A stretch of DNA of 64,000 nucleotides from CAWEQW01 sp963811365 (GCA_963811365.1 CAWEQW010000002.1:511141-575140), one strand, 5' to 3'; counted from the first letter of the stretch, positions 33,307-44,800 are shown. Translations and numbers: made by a program. The notes: generated by a model not told the origin, from the sequence alone.

Positions 33307-34870
33307 ATGTCCCTGGCGGACAACGCGGCGTACCAGAAGATGCCCGCCGAGCAGGCACCGGCTCACCCGTCTCCCGTCCGCGTCCGCGGCGGTGGCTGAT
33401 CCTCGCCGTCCTGTGTATGAGCCTCTTCATGGTCACCCTGGACAACACGGTCCTCAACGTGGCCGTTCCCACTCTCATCACGGATCTGTCGCTGTCCACG
33501 TCCCAGATCCAGTGGGTCGTCGACGCCTACTCGCTCGTCTTCGCCGGACTTCTGCTCACCGCTGGGGAGCGTCTCGGACCGCTTCGGCCGCCGTCGCGGC
33601 CTCCTTGGGGGGCTCATGGTGTTCGGTCTCGGCTCGCTTGCCGCGCACTCCCGGGGTCAGCGCTGTCCCTGGTCATCGCCCGCGGGCTGATGGGTGTGGG
33701 CGGCGCCTTCCTCATGCCGGCGACGCTTGCGATCCTCGTCCAAGTCTTCGACGCCGACGAGCGCCCCGTGCGATAGCGGTCTGGGGCGGGGTCTCGGCGC
33801 TGGGCGTCTCGGCAGGGCCGGTCCTCGGCGGGCTGCTCGTCGACCACTTCTGGTGGGGCTCGGTGTTCTTGGTCAACGTGCCTGTCGTCGTAGTGGACGT
33901 TCATCGCGGCCGTGGCGATCGTGCCGGAGTCACGGCGCAGCGATGCTCCTGGTCCCGACCTGGTCGGCGCCCTGCTCTCGTCCGTCACGATCCTCGCTCT
34001 CGTTCGGTCGATGATCGAGGTTCCTGAGCGGGGATGGCTGAGCCCACGGTCGCGGGCGGGCTGCTGGTCGCGGCGGCCTCCGGGGTGCTCTTCATGATCT
34101 GGGAGGAGCGCGCGGAGGAGCTCATGGTGCAGGTCACGCTGATGCGTTCGCGCAGTTCGTAGGTGCCGGCTCGGTCGGTGTGCTGCTGATGTTCAGCCTT
34201 GCCGGCGCGACGTTCGTGCTCACAGTTCCTCCAGCTGACCCTGGGCTATTCCCCGCTCGGCGCCGGCCTGCGCACGTTGCCCGTGGCGGTCGCGATCGCT
34301 CTCGCTTCGCCCCTGTCTCCGACGTTCGCTGCTCGTGTGGGAAACAACCGTGCCGTCGCCGTGGGACTGGCCGTGCTCGCTGCGGGCTGGCCACGCTCGG
34401 CCTGGGAGCGAGTCGCGAGACACCTGCGGTGGCTGTGGGGATCGTCCTTCTGGGGGCCGGCCTGGGTCTGGCCATGGCTCGCTAGTGCCACTCATGAGCA
34501 GCTTCCCGCGCGACGATGCCGGGGTCGGGTCGGCGATGAATGACACGAGCAGGAACTGGCGCCGCTCTGGGTGTCGCCGTGCTCGGAGGAGTCGCGGCGA
34601 CCGCCTACCGCTCGGTCTTCCTGCTTCGGTGCCGCACGGCGCACCTCCTCCTACGGCGAGGCGATGCGGATCGCAAGCGAGCAGGGGCGCGCGGGCGTCG
34701 GCTGGCGGCTGCTGCGCGCGGCGCATTCGATCTCGCTGTAGAGCACAGCCTGGTCGTAGCGAGCCTCACAGCTCTGCTCGGCGCGGTCGTCGGCCTGGTC
34801 ATCTTGCGCGCACGCGGTGCGGTCGATGACATCGGAGATGTCGTTGCGGTGGAGTGGCTCTGGGCCGAGA
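33307..34870 (+). pseudogene. DHA2-type MFS efflux transporter, broken by many frameshifts
   Basis: Pieces in all three frames line up in order as one 12-14-helix transporter: LILAVLCMSLFMVTLDNTVL, SQIQWVVDAYSLVFAGLLL, RGLMGVGGAFLMPATLAIL, VWGGVSALGVSAGPVLGGLL, LVGALLSSVTILAL, LQLTLGYSPLGAGLRTLPVA, DDAGVGSAMNDTSR and a last helix SLVVASLTALLGAVVGLV. LDxTVxNVAxP and the GPxxGG motif C are DHA2 hallmarks of proton-driven drug efflux. At least seven frame changes occur in 1.5 kb. Confidence 0.8.
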
Positions 34871-35314
34871 CGGAACGTGGCGCAGTCCGACGGTTCGCCC
34901 GACGTGGTGCACCGTCCGCCGACGTGGTGCAGCCCGCACCGAGTTGTTGGCGGAAAGGTAGGATCACCGAGGGTCGGTGTGAAGGCATGTCGGTCTGCTC
35001 GGACGTGTCGGACGACTCTGACCGGGTCGCCTCGTTCTCGTCCGCAACGGGCGGCAGCCCCGTCCCTCCGGGGAAGGCCTCGGATCTACGTCATTGCGGC
35101 CGAGCCATGCCTCGGCGCGAGGGACCTGGCTGGAACGGCCGCTCCGCCGTGGTGACCGAACGCGAAGGCCGACCATGCTCGAGTTCTCGGATGGAAAGGA
35201 AGTCCCATGAACGTCGAGATCGTCTTGCCTGCGTGTCCCTGCCGCCCGAAGGCTCGACCACTGGCACGGCAGGCCGGCGAGCGAGGCCGCTCCTGCGCGC
35301 GGTTCGGTGCAAGG
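34871..35314. other. Region without a supported gene
   Basis: Nothing convincing was found on either strand. The frame of the receiver gene stays open back to an ATG at 35207 with GGAAAGGAAG before it, so an N-terminal extension of that gene is possible, but the added residues look non-conserved. Confidence 0.4.
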
Positions 35315-35693
35315 GTGACCCGCCCTGTCGTGCTCGTGGTCGACGACGACCCTCGGGTGCGTGCCGCCTTGAGCAGTCTGCTCACCGGACCCGACGGGCT
35401 GGAGGTCGTCGCGGTGGGCCCCGGTGAAGCGCGACGGCTGACGCGACTTCTCGGTGCGGGACTACGAGGTCGCCGTGGTCGACGCACCGGACCAGAGCCC
35501 GCTGGCCCTGGGCCTCCTCCGACGACTCGGCGCGGCCGTGCCCGTGGTCGCGATGAGCATGAGCGGGTCGATGCGACTTCCCGCACTGCAGGCCGGTGCG
35601 GCAGCATTCGTCGAGAAGGACGGTGACGGGGAGGCGATCCAACGGGCTGTCGCCGCCGTCCGCGCCGCTCGACGAGAGGAACCGAACACGTGA
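35315..35693 (+). CDS. Receiver-only response-regulator-like protein, one frameshift
   Basis: From GTG 35315 the frame reads RPVVLVVDDDPRVRAALSSL, the acidic pocket of a receiver. After a shift near 35445 it continues YEVAVVDAP (position of the phospho-accepting Asp), VPVVAMSMSGS and AAAFVEKDGD (conserved Lys). No output domain follows. The Asp is followed by AP instead of the usual hydrophobic-Met-Pro, so signalling may be altered. The stop overlaps the next regulator's GTG by four bases, so they are coupled. Confidence 0.65.
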
Positions 35694-36375
35694 CCCATGC
35701 GAACGAGGAGCGGATCCGGGTGATGCTCGTCGACGACCACGCGATCGTCCGGACCGGACTCGCCGCCTACCTCGGCACCGAACCGGGGATCGAGGTGGTC
35801 GCCGAGGCCGCCAACGGCCGGGAGGCACTGGCCCGGATCGCGGCGCTGCACCCCGCTGGCGAGGCACCCGACGTCGTCCTGATGGATCTGCAGATGCCAC
35901 AGTTGGACGGCGTCGAGACCACGGCGCAGATCAAGGCGTCCTGGCCCGAGATCGACGTCATCGCGGTGACGTCGTTCGTGGAGGAGTCACGCATCCGGGC
36001 CGCGCTCCAGGCCGGAGCGACCGGCTATCTCCTCAAGGACGCCGACGCCTCGGACGTGGTCGATGCCATCCGCGCCGCGATGGCGGGCGAGGTGCGGCTC
36101 GACCCCGCGGTCGCGGCTGCCCTCGCCGCCTCGCTGCGCACCCCGCCCTCCGCGGCCGAGTCCCTGACCGCGCGCGAGCGCGAGGTGGTGATCCTGGTCG
36201 CCGAGGGAGCGACGAACCGGGAGATCGGGAAGCGACTGGGAGTCGCCGAGCGCACGGCGCGCACCCACGTGTCGAACATCCTCGCCAAGCTCGACCTGGC
36301 CAGCCGGACGCAGGCGGCCATGTGGGCGGTGCGGGAGGGACTCGTCAGCGCCGAGGACGGCCGGTACGGGGAGCC
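35690..36375 (+). CDS. NarL/FixJ-family response regulator
   Basis: The receiver domain has DD at residues 15-16, the phospho-accepting Asp at residue 66 (VVLMDLQMP), Thr in VTSF and Lys in LLKDAD. The LuxR-type HTH follows: SLTAREREVVILVAEGATNR, then IGKRLGVAERTARTHVSNIL. The domain ends near 36360. No stop occurs in this frame before 36907, and the downstream kinase sequence briefly shares the frame, so the end given is the last base before the kinase ATG; a base error near 36365 probably hides the stop. Confidence 0.85.
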
Positions 36376-38017
36376 ATGGCGACCACAGCCGAGCCTGAGG
36401 ACGGGCGTACGCTCGCCCCTGCGGAGCACCTCGATGCCCACCGGGCAGGTGGCCGAGCCGTTGCCACCCGCGAGCGACACCCTCGACGCCCAGCTCCTCG
36501 CGCTGTTCTTCGACCGGACGCCGATGGGCGTGGCCGTGTTCGGCACCGACATGCGGTTGCAGCGATGCAACAAGACCTGGGTCCGCTTCTACGAGCACTA
36601 CCTGGGGGTGCCGGCCGAGTACACCGTGCGCCGGGCAAGCACATCAACGAGCTCATCCCGGGCAACGAGGAGTCCGTCCAGGAGCTGTTCGACCACGCCC
36701 TCGCCGGTGAGATCGTCCGCCAGGCAGCACACCGGATCGCGATCCCGGGCATGGAGACGTACTGGGACGTCGTGTTCGCGCCGCTGTTCGCCGACGGCCA
36801 GGTGGTCGGTGTCGTGGACATCGTCACCGACGCCACCGACCGGGTGCTCTCCTTCCAGCGGCTCGAGGCGCGCATCGCGACGTTCTCCCGGGTCGCCACG
36901 GGCATGAGCGTCGACCAGCCGTTGGCCGACGACGCTGGCCGAGGTGGTCGCCGCCGTGCGAGAGACGACCGCGGCCCGTGCGTGCTCGGTCACCTGCTGG
37001 GAGGAGGATCTCTCGCGTCCGGCGACGGCCTACGCCGACCCCATCCTCGGCGACGGGTTCGCTGCTGCCCTCGAGGAGATCTGGCTGCGCCGCGGGTTCG
37101 AGACCCTCGAGCCGGTCCCGACCTACGACGTGACCATCCGGCGCAACTTCGTGGCCGAGGCCCTCGCCGACCCGGTGCTCGCGCCGGTGCACCCGTTCCT
37201 CCAGCGATCCCGACTGGGACGACATCTCGATCATCCCGCTGGTGGTGTCGGGCGTGCAGGTCGGGGAGCTGGCGATCTACCTGGGCGCGGGTCAGGACCT
37301 GACCAGCGACGAGCAGTCCTACCTGCGGGCGCTGGCCGACCAGGCCGCGGTCGCCGTTCGCAACAGCACGATGTTCCGCACCGCCGAGCAGAACGCCGCC
37401 CTGGTCGAGCGGAACCGGCTGGCCAGGGATCTGCACGACTCCGTCAGCCAGGCGTTGTTCTCGATGACCCTCCACGTCCGACCGCGCAACGTCATCTGGA
37501 GGCGGCGCAGCTTCGCGACGACCACCCTCTGGCTCTCGAGGTGGACCAGCTGCGAGGCCTCACTCGGGCTGCGCTCGCCGAGATGCGGGCACTGATCTTC
37601 GAGCTGCGCCCCGGCGCACTCGAGGAGGAGGGCCTTGCTCAGGCCCTCGTCAAGCAGGCCACGGCGCTCACGGCGCGCGAGCAGGTCCCCATCCGGGTCC
37701 AGGCCCCGGCTGAGCGCATCCCCATCCCGGCCGACTCCGAGGAGCACCTCTACCGCTTGGCCCTCGAGGCGATGCACAACGCCCTCAAGCACGCCGAGGC
37801 CACCCGCATCGACGTCTCCCTCCAGGCCACCGACGACGGCCTCCTGCTCGAGGTCGTCGACGACGGCCGAGGGTTCGACCCGAGCGTGTCGCGCCCGGGT
37901 CACCTGGGCATGGGCACGATGCGCGACCGGGCACACGCCGCCGGTGCGCAGCTGGAGGTCATCTCCTCACCCGGGAAGGGCGGCCGGATCCGGGTGCTGC
38001 TCCCGCTCCCCGCCTGA
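36376..38017 (+). CDS. NarL-type sensor histidine kinase with PAS and GAF domains, frameshifted
   Basis: Read over about five frame changes, the gene encodes a soluble kinase: a PAS domain (LFFDRTPMGVAVFGTDMRLQ ... YWDVVFAPLFADGQVVGVVD), a GAF domain (about 36860-37380, with AVVAAVRETTAARACSV-like start and QVGELAIYLG), a HisKA_3 domain with LARDLHDSVSQALF carrying the phosphorylated His, and an HATPase (EAMHNALKHAEAT, VVDDGRGFDP, GHLGMGTMRDRA). Its partner is the NarL regulator just upstream. Redox or gas sensing is possible from the domain types, but no cofactor residue can be proven. Confidence 0.8.
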
Positions 38018-38160
38018 GCCGAGACGGCCGTCAATCGGCCGAGGCGTCCTGGGCCGAGGCCCACATCCGCATGCGGCGTCCTCTCCGACGCGCCGGACCT
38101 GCGCACGCGACAGGACTTCTTCGCAGGCAGCAACCACCCCGCCCTTCCGAAGGAGTCGTC

Positions 38161-38469
38161 ATGAACCACCTCAGCCTCGCCCTGGGCCACGCCGAGATCG
38201 AGCGTCGTGTCGCCGAGGTAACGACCCGACGCGCCGCTCGCCTGACCGGTCCCCGTGGCCACCACACCCGCCATCTGCCTCTCGCCGTCAACCGTGCGGT
38301 CCGAGGCTCACCGCAGGCTCAGTCCGCGACGACGTCCCCCGCCCTCAGCGGCAGAGGGTCCGGCCCGCCGTCGGGGTACGTCATCCACCTCGACGCTGTT
38401 GCCGATCTCCCAGGACGGGGACACCGCCACCCGCCGGCCGCACGGACGCGCTCGTTGACCTGCAGGTGA
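38161..38469 (+). CDS. Possible small protein
   Basis: An ATG with a good GAAGGAG site opens MNHLSLALGHAEIERRVAEV, a short amphipathic helix, followed by Arg/His-rich sequence. Only the first 50 or so residues look protein-like; the rest may be out of frame. No family is recognised. Confidence 0.35.
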   Translation: MNHLSLALGHAEIERRVAEVTTRRAARLTGPRGHHTRHLPLAVNRAVRGSPQAQSATTSPALSGRGSGPPSGYVIHLDAVADLPGRGHRHPPAARTRSLTCR

Positions 38470-38520
38470 CCCGCTGGTTGCGGACGCCTTTCGTCCGGAA
38501 GGATCTCTACGGTGGGCGCT

Positions 38521-39093
38521 ATGACGAGTACCTTCGGCTTCACGCCCGGGCAGCCACCAGAGTGGGATCGCGAGCGCTTCATGCACGGTGACGAGGTCGA
38601 CACGGCCGTGATCACCTTGGAGCGCAACCGGCTCACGTTCGCATGGAAGTGTGCCGATGTGGACTCTCGGGGGCTGAGCCTGCGGCTCGGTGCGTCGTCG
38701 GTGACGTTGGGCGGCCTGCTCAGGCATCTGGCGTGGGTCGAGGAGCTCTACTTCCAGAACCACCTGGCCGGTCGGCAGTCCATGGCGCCGTTCGACCAGC
38801 TGGACCTCGAGAGTGACTGGAGCGACTGGGCCTGGACCACGACGGCCGAGGACACGCCCGGCGCTCTGCGCGCGCTGTAGGCCGAAGCGGTGCACCGCTC
38901 TCGTGACGCCCTGGTCGAGGCGCTGTCGCACGGCGGCATGGAGCAGGCAACGCACGACGGGATGAGCCTGCGCCGGTTGCTGGCAGACATGATCGAGGAG
39001 TACGCCCGGCACACCGGACACGCCGACCTGCTCCGCGAGCAGGTCGACGGGGCGACGGGAGAAGGCGCTCCGAAGGACTTCCCGGTTCCCTGA
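38521..39093 (+). pseudogene. DinB-family (DUF664, mycothiol-transferase-like) protein with in-frame TAG
   Basis: The ATG at 38521 opens a DinB/DUF664 protein: RERFMHGDEVDTAVITLERN, FAWKCADVDSRGL, TLGGLLRHLAWVEELYF (metal-binding His). A TAG at 38878-38880 interrupts it, and the same frame continues AEAVHRSRDALVEALS and LRRLLADMIEEYARHTGHAD (second metal-binding His pair) to a TGA at 39093. The stop sits where a tryptophan (TGG) would fit, so one base change explains it. About 190 residues if read through. Confidence 0.75.
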
Positions 39094-39212
39094 GTCCCGG
39101 CTGCTCGCAGTCGACGGCACCCATGGCCCGATCCCCTGCAGCGCCGCTCGCCGTTGGACACGACTGCATCGCCGGGCCGTCGGCCGCGGAGCTGTACGCC
39201 GACACGCCGCGA

Positions 39213-39350
39213 TCAGCGTACGTCGACACGGACCGCCTCGAGCAGCGCGGCGACGACGTCTCGGTTCGTCTCGCGTAGGGCGACCAGCGTCTCGAACAAG
39301 CTCCTCCTTGTCGAGGCGGCAGCCGGTGACGCGTGCATCGCCGGCCGACG
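39213..39350 (-). pseudogene. C-terminal fragment of a DUF6036-type toxin gene
   Basis: The minus strand reads RVTGCRLDKEEL and, after one frame change, TLVALRETNRDVVAALLEAV then a TGA. This matches RFTGWCLDKEDLCAAKLIAF and REKDINFVSALIDD of the toxin at 27.5 kb. The rest of the gene is absent. The remainder of 39094-39782 holds no supported gene. Confidence 0.55.
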
Positions 39351-39782
39351 CTGCGCTGCTGGGGATCCTGGGGCGCTGCAACCTTGGCACCCGGGACCTC
39401 AGCGCCCAGGCCGACGGTGCGCCGGCAGCCAGCGGCCGTCGTCGGGGATCGGCCAGGCTCTCACCGACCGCCCGCTTCCCCCGGTGGCGCACGGTAGGGG
39501 CCGGCGTGGCCCTGGTCGACGTGAAGCGGCCGAGCAGGGCACCTCGGCACTCGGACACCGGCGAACAGGGCACGCCGGCACGGGCCACGCGGGGGCATGG
39601 CGACGAGAAGATGGGGGAACGGTCGTCGCGCAGGCGCGCCGACCATGCTGGGAGCCCGGTCGGTTCCGAGGCTGGAGAACACGACCGTCCTCGTCTCCCG
39701 AGCGGCTCCGGTGGCTGATCGTCACCGTCGGTGCGCACAGCGTGGGTGGCCGCAGAGTTTGCGGCCGACAGGAGGAGATTCC

Positions 39783-40295
39783 TTGTTCTACGATGACTTC
39801 AACGGCCTGGTGCGCGTCCTCGTGGTCGGCCCCTTGGCCTATGTCTGGCTCGTTGCCGTGTTGCGGTTCAGCGGAAAGCGCACGCTGGCCCAGCTCAATG
39901 CCTTCGACTTCATCGTGACGGTCGCGCTCGGGTCCACGTTGGCGACGGTCGTTCTCAGTGGCACGGTCGCGTGGGCCGAGGGGGCGCTGGCGCTGGGTCT
40001 TCTGGCCGCGCTCCAGTTCGTCGTGGCCTGGCTCTCGGTCCGCGCGCCTCGGGTGCGAGGCGCGGTGACCGCTGCGCCCACCATCCTGTTCCGCGACGGC
40101 CGGCCCGACCGCGCGGCGCTGTGCCGCGAGCGGATCACCGAGGAGAGCCTTCGGCAAGCGGTGCGCAGCGCTGGTATCGGAGGGCTGGAGCTGGTCTCCG
40201 CGGTGGTCCTGGAGTGCAACGGCACCATCAGCGTCATCTCCAGGAGCCAGGTCGGCACCGGGTCGGCCATCACGGGGTGGCGGGCCGATGCCTAG
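39783..40295 (+). CDS. DUF421 (YetF-like) membrane protein
   Basis: From the TTG at 39783, preceded by AGGAGGAG, the 170-residue protein has three helices with the DUF421 signature GKRTLAQLNAFDFIVTVALG, then a cytoplasmic domain with FRDGRPDRAALCRERITEES and ELVSAVVLECNGTISVI. The length is a little short of Bacillus YetF but typical for actinobacteria. Function unknown. It is 48 bases from the DUF2254 gene, probably one operon. Confidence 0.85.
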   Translation: MFYDDFNGLVRVLVVGPLAYVWLVAVLRFSGKRTLAQLNAFDFIVTVALGSTLATVVLSGTVAWAEGALALGLLAALQFVVAWLSVRAPRVRGAVTAAPTILFRDGRPDRAALCRERITEESLRQAVRSAGIGGLELVSAVVLECNGTISVISRSQVGTGSAITGWRADA

Positions 40296-40343
40296 CGTTC
40301 CGGCGCCGCTGTTCGGCGCGCCTGAGCTGGGGCCGGAGGCGCC

Positions 40344-41708
40344 ATGACGAGCTGGTGGGCCAACGCGCGGGACACGATCAGGAGCCAGCTCTGGCCCATC
40401 CCCGCGATCGCGGTGGTGGCTGCCTTGGCGGTCGGCCTCGGACTCCCGCAAGTCGACGCGAGGGTCGATGGCCACATCTCGGGCTGGCTGAGTGACTGGG
40501 GCTTCGGTGGGGATGCCGACGCGGCGCGAGCTCTGTTGGAGGCCATTGCCTCCTCGCTGATCACCGTGACGGCGCTGACCTTCTCCCTCACCGTGGTGAC
40601 CCTGCAGCTGGCCAGCAGCCAGTTCTCCCCGAGGCTGCTGCGAACATTCACCAGCGACCGGTTCGTGCAGGCGACCCTCGCGCTGTTCCTGGCGACCTTC
40701 ACCTATGCCCTGACGCTTCTTCGGGCGGTGCGCGGATCGTCGGACGGCAGCGGCCAGGGCGAGGTCGTCCCGCAGCTGGCGATCACCCTTGCTTTCGTTC
40801 TCGCTGTGGCCAGCGTGCTCGGGCTCGTGCTGTTCCTGGGCCACCTGGCGCAGCAGATCCGGGTCGAGACGATGCTGCGAAGCGTGCATCGCGACGCCTC
40901 CGGAATGATGCGCGCCGTACTCCCTGAGCGGGACCGTGCCGAACCCGACCACCGGGCCGGGCCACAGGCGCCCCCCGGTGCCCTGGAGCTGCTGGCTCCC
41001 GCCGACGGCTTCCTGACGTGGATAGCCCATTCGGAGCTGCTCACGGTCGCTGTCGACGAAGACGCCGTGGTGAGGGTCGAGGTGTACCCGGGCAGCTACG
41101 TGGTGAAAGGGACACCGGTGGGGCTGGCATGGCCCGCGTCTGGCGGCCGCTTCGACGCGGAGACGGCCGATCGTGTCGCGGACGCCGCCGCGGGGTGCCT
41201 GCACACGGGTTTCGAGCCGACCGCCTCCCAAGACGTCGGCTACGGTCTGCGCCAGCTCACCGACGTCGCGACCAAGGCGCTGTCGCCCGGGATCAACGAC
41301 CCCACGACGGCGATCCATGCCTTGGGCCACATCTCGGCACTCCTGTGTGAGCTCGCTGGTCACGAGCTCGGCGCACGGATCCTGCGCGACGAGGACGACC
41401 GGGTGCGCGTGAGGATGGAGGGGCCCGACCTCGCCTCGCTCATCGACCGCGGGATCTCCCAGCCGCGCCGGTATGGCGCTGCGGATCCGCTGGTCCTCGA
41501 AAGGATCTTCGAGGTCCTGCTGGACCTCAGTCACCGGGTGGCGCCGGACCAGAGACAGGCGGTCCGTGACCACCTCGAGCGGCTGCGGGGTACGGCCGCG
41601 GCGCAGGACCTCGATCTCCACGAGCGGGGCTCGCTGGCCGAGCTCGGTCTGCGGGTGGAAGCGAACCTGGGCATGCGCCCCACGGAGACGCGCACCCGGG
41701 AAGCGTGA
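40344..41708 (+). CDS. DUF2254 domain-containing membrane protein
   Basis: The 454-residue protein matches DUF2254: an N-terminal helix with a soluble loop, the segment ASSLITVTALTFSLTVVTLQ followed by SSQFSPRLLRTFTSD, further helices to about residue 185, then a soluble C-terminal half with DVGYGLRQLTDVATKALSPG and INDPTTA. The family is widespread and uncharacterised. No frameshift. Confidence 0.9.
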   Translation: MTSWWANARDTIRSQLWPIPAIAVVAALAVGLGLPQVDARVDGHISGWLSDWGFGGDADAARALLEAIASSLITVTALTFSLTVVTLQLASSQFSPRLLRTFTSDRFVQATLALFLATFTYALTLLRAVRGSSDGSGQGEVVPQLAITLAFVLAVASVLGLVLFLGHLAQQIRVETMLRSVHRDASGMMRAVLPERDRAEPDHRAGPQAPPGALELLAPADGFLTWIAHSELLTVAVDEDAVVRVEVYPGSYVVKGTPVGLAWPASGGRFDAETADRVADAAAGCLHTGFEPTASQDVGYGLRQLTDVATKALSPGINDPTTAIHALGHISALLCELAGHELGARILRDEDDRVRVRMEGPDLASLIDRGISQPRRYGAADPLVLERIFEVLLDLSHRVAPDQRQAVRDHLERLRGTAAAQDLDLHERGSLAELGLRVEANLGMRPTETRTREA

Positions 41709-41844
41709 GCTCGCCGGACAGGGACCCGTAGAGGACCGGCGTCGGGCGATGCGGCCCGGTCGTCCACATCGCCGCGACCCGGCACCCGGGCACCTCGGTA
41801 CCCGACAGGGCGCGGCCCGGCCCTCCGGGATCAGCGCTCCGGTG

Positions 41845-44800
41845 TCACCCCTCCGGGATCACCTCGGTGCGGTCGAACCCCACGGCATGCGCCGGCGCGG
41901 TCATCGGCGTCAGCCGGCGGCGCTGCTGCCACAGAACCGGCGAGCCGTCGGCGCGCCGGGCCAGCATCCACCGGCGCTCGAGTCGCAAGCCGCCGGCCGG
42001 CACGGAGGTGGGATCGACCTGGTGCAGCGCGGTTCCGGTCGGCCGGAGCAGCCGGGTGTCCGGGTCGGGCGGTGCCTGCAGCACCGGCGCGCCGTCGTCG
42101 TCGGCGACCGTCAGCCGCCCCTGCCGATAGCGACGCTGCGTCGTCCCCTCCCCGACCGCTGCCAGCGGATAGGGGTGCCATGGTCCGGGAGCGGGGGCGG
42201 CCACCTGGTAGCGGACGTCAGGGGTGCGCAGGTCGCCGTCACCCAGCACCACGGGGGCGATCCCGGGCGCGGACGGCGTCACGTCTCGCTCCGCCCGGAC
42301 CTCCTCCACCGCCCACATCACGTCGGCGTCCTCGTCGACGCCGAGCAGCACCTGCTCCACCACGTCTCCGGCGAGCGGGGTGGTCGCGAACCAGGCCAGG
42401 AGGTCGTGGGCGCCCAGGCCCACCGAGCGGAAGAGGGTCGAGCGGTCGTCGTGGTCCGATCTCCAGGTGCCGCCGGCACGCGGCCAGACGTTGCCGAAGA
42501 TGTCGCGTACCCGCACGGAGCGCACCGAGAGGACGTGCCCCGGCGGGGTCGGCACGCCCGCCAGGTACCAGTCGGTGGCGTGGCCGGCCACCACGTCGAG
42601 GAAGAACAGCGAGGTTCCGTGGGCGGTGTCGGGGAGATGGGCCACGACGCTCTCCTCCGGGCGTTCCAGGGTGAACCATCCGGGTGCGGGGCAACCGGGG
42701 TACCGCAACGCCCCGGTCTGGCCCTCGTAGGTCCGCGTCGCCGTCCCGGGCCTGAAGGCGCGACCGGCCCGGCCGTCGAGCGGCCGCACGTCGACGGACC
42801 ACCAGTCCGCGGCGCCGCCGTCGTGGCGCGGCGCGCCCGCCTCGACCCTCCCGCCACGACCAGTGGCCAGCGGCACCCGGTGCCAGAGCGCGGTGGTGTC
42901 CCAGGGGTCCGCGTCGCCGGGGGCATGCCAGTCCTTGGCGGCCGCCTCGAGCACCGCCTCCCCGGGCACCGAGACGGGGTCCGCGAAGGGGCGGTCCGCG
43001 GGGGGCAGCAGCGGGGTGTGGCGGGCCGAGATCCGGTAGCTGACCGGGCTGGCGGCGTTCTCGCCCTGGTGCTCTCCCAGTTGCCACTGACGGGCGAGCG
43101 CCCACACCGGGTCTGCGACCTCCGCTCGCAGCCCGAGGTCCGCGTCGGCCTCGTCGGCGAGCGGCTCCAGGCGCAGGTGGGCGTGTCGGCTGACGGCGTC
43201 GTACGGACCGGGGGGCTGCAGCTCGGCACCGCCTCGCTCCCCGGCCGGGAGCAGCAGGCTCGGCAGCAGCGCCCCCAGCGGGCCGAGGTCCCGCTGGCGC
43301 AGCGACCGGATCCGCGCCAGGTCCGCAGCCAGCCCGACCACGGCGCGCGCCTCGTCGAGGGTCACCTCGACCCCTTCTCGAGCAGGTACGGCGAGCAGGA
43401 CCGCCTGCGGTGCGCGGGAGCCCGGGGTCCGGAACGCGAACCCCGCGGTGGCGGGCACCTCGCTGTCCGGCACCAGCTCGGTCCACGAGTCCAGCACGCC
43501 GCCGACCACGTCGCCCCCCTGGCCGAGCCCGGGGCCGAACGCCACGGTCAGCGCGGCGCCGCGGTCCGGATGGTCCGGGTCCACTGGAGCACCGGTCCAC
43601 CACCGGCCAGCCGGGTCGGCCATCGCGGCCCACGCCGCCGGCACCCGTGCGACGCGTCCCCGCACCCGCTTCACGACCTCGCGCCACGTGCCGGCGTCGG
43701 CACCGGCGCCCGGCAGCGTGACCGCGGGCAGCACCGGGCACAGCTCGTCGAGCCGGGCATCGGCGCGGCCCGGGGAGGCCAGCTGGCGCAGCGCGGTGCG
43801 CGGATCGGCGTCGAGGGGGCGGTCCAGGTGCGCCCGCAGGGCGGCGTGTGCGGCTCCGGCGGTCCCGACCAGCCCCCAGCGTAGGGCGCGCGCCGCGAGC
43901 GGACCCGGCAATGGCTCCGCGGGGTCCGCCGCAGCCAGCTCCGCGGCGAGTGCCTCGCCCGCGCCCCGGAGCGCATCGGCGACTGCGGAGGGCGGCGACG
44001 CGGGCCCCGGTGCCTCGCCGGCGTCCGAGAGCCCCGCGATCAGGGCAACCAGGTCGCGCAACCGCCCGAGCGGCTCGGGTGGCTGCACCTCCACCGGCGC
44101 CGCCGCGTCAGCCGCGGCGCCTGCCCCGAGGTGGGCGCGCGCGGCGCGGTCGAGGGTGGCGTCGGTGACCGCCACCAGGTCGGCGACCGCCAGCCCGAGA
44201 CCGGCGAGGCTGACGGTGGCGCCGTCGGCTGCCGTCCAGATCCAGTCCGCCGGCGCGGGGAACGAGGTGTCGAGCAGCTGCGCGACCGACGGGTCGGCCG
44301 CGGCCGGTCGGTCGGCCGCAGCGGCGCCGTCGACCCGGGGGAGCGCGATCAGCACGGTGCTGGTCATGCTGTGCCCGACGGTGGGCGTGGCGACCACCTG
44401 CGGCTCGGGTGGCACTCCTAGGCCGGCGGCGGCATCGAGCGCTGCCACCGCCCTGCCCGTGCCGCCGCGCACGGTGTCCTGCACGGCCTCGGCGACGAGC
44501 AGGTCGGCGAGGTCGGCGCCCACGCCAGCGAGGAGCCTCAGCCCGCGCTGGACGTCGGCGGTCGGGACGTACCCGGTCTCGGCCGTCAGGGAGCCGGTCC
44601 GGTGGGCTGCGAGCACCTTGAGCCCGTCGCAGGTCCGCCGTCCGGCGTGCTCCTCGTGCTGGCGGTAGGTGTTCCGGAACGTCCGGACCGTGACGTCGTC
44701 GGGCAGCAGGTGCTCGACCTCGCGACCCAGAGCCTCGGCGGGATGTCCGCCCGCCCGCACTGCGTCCGCCACGCCGAGCGCGAGACGCACGCGCTCAGAG

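Noticed and set aside
35207..35314. N-terminal extension of the small receiver protein from the ATG at 35207
   Set aside because: It has a good ribosome-binding site but adds 36 residues that do not look like a domain; the receiver fold starts right after GTG 35315. Kept only as an alternative.
41473..43884. 803-residue open frame on the plus strand opposite giant protein A (and similar long frames at 44.6-46.1 and 47.0-49.7 kb)
   Set aside because: Composition is that of GC-rich antisense shadow (Arg/Pro/Gly/Ala), with no motifs, while the minus-strand frames have coherent protein features and coupled starts and stops.
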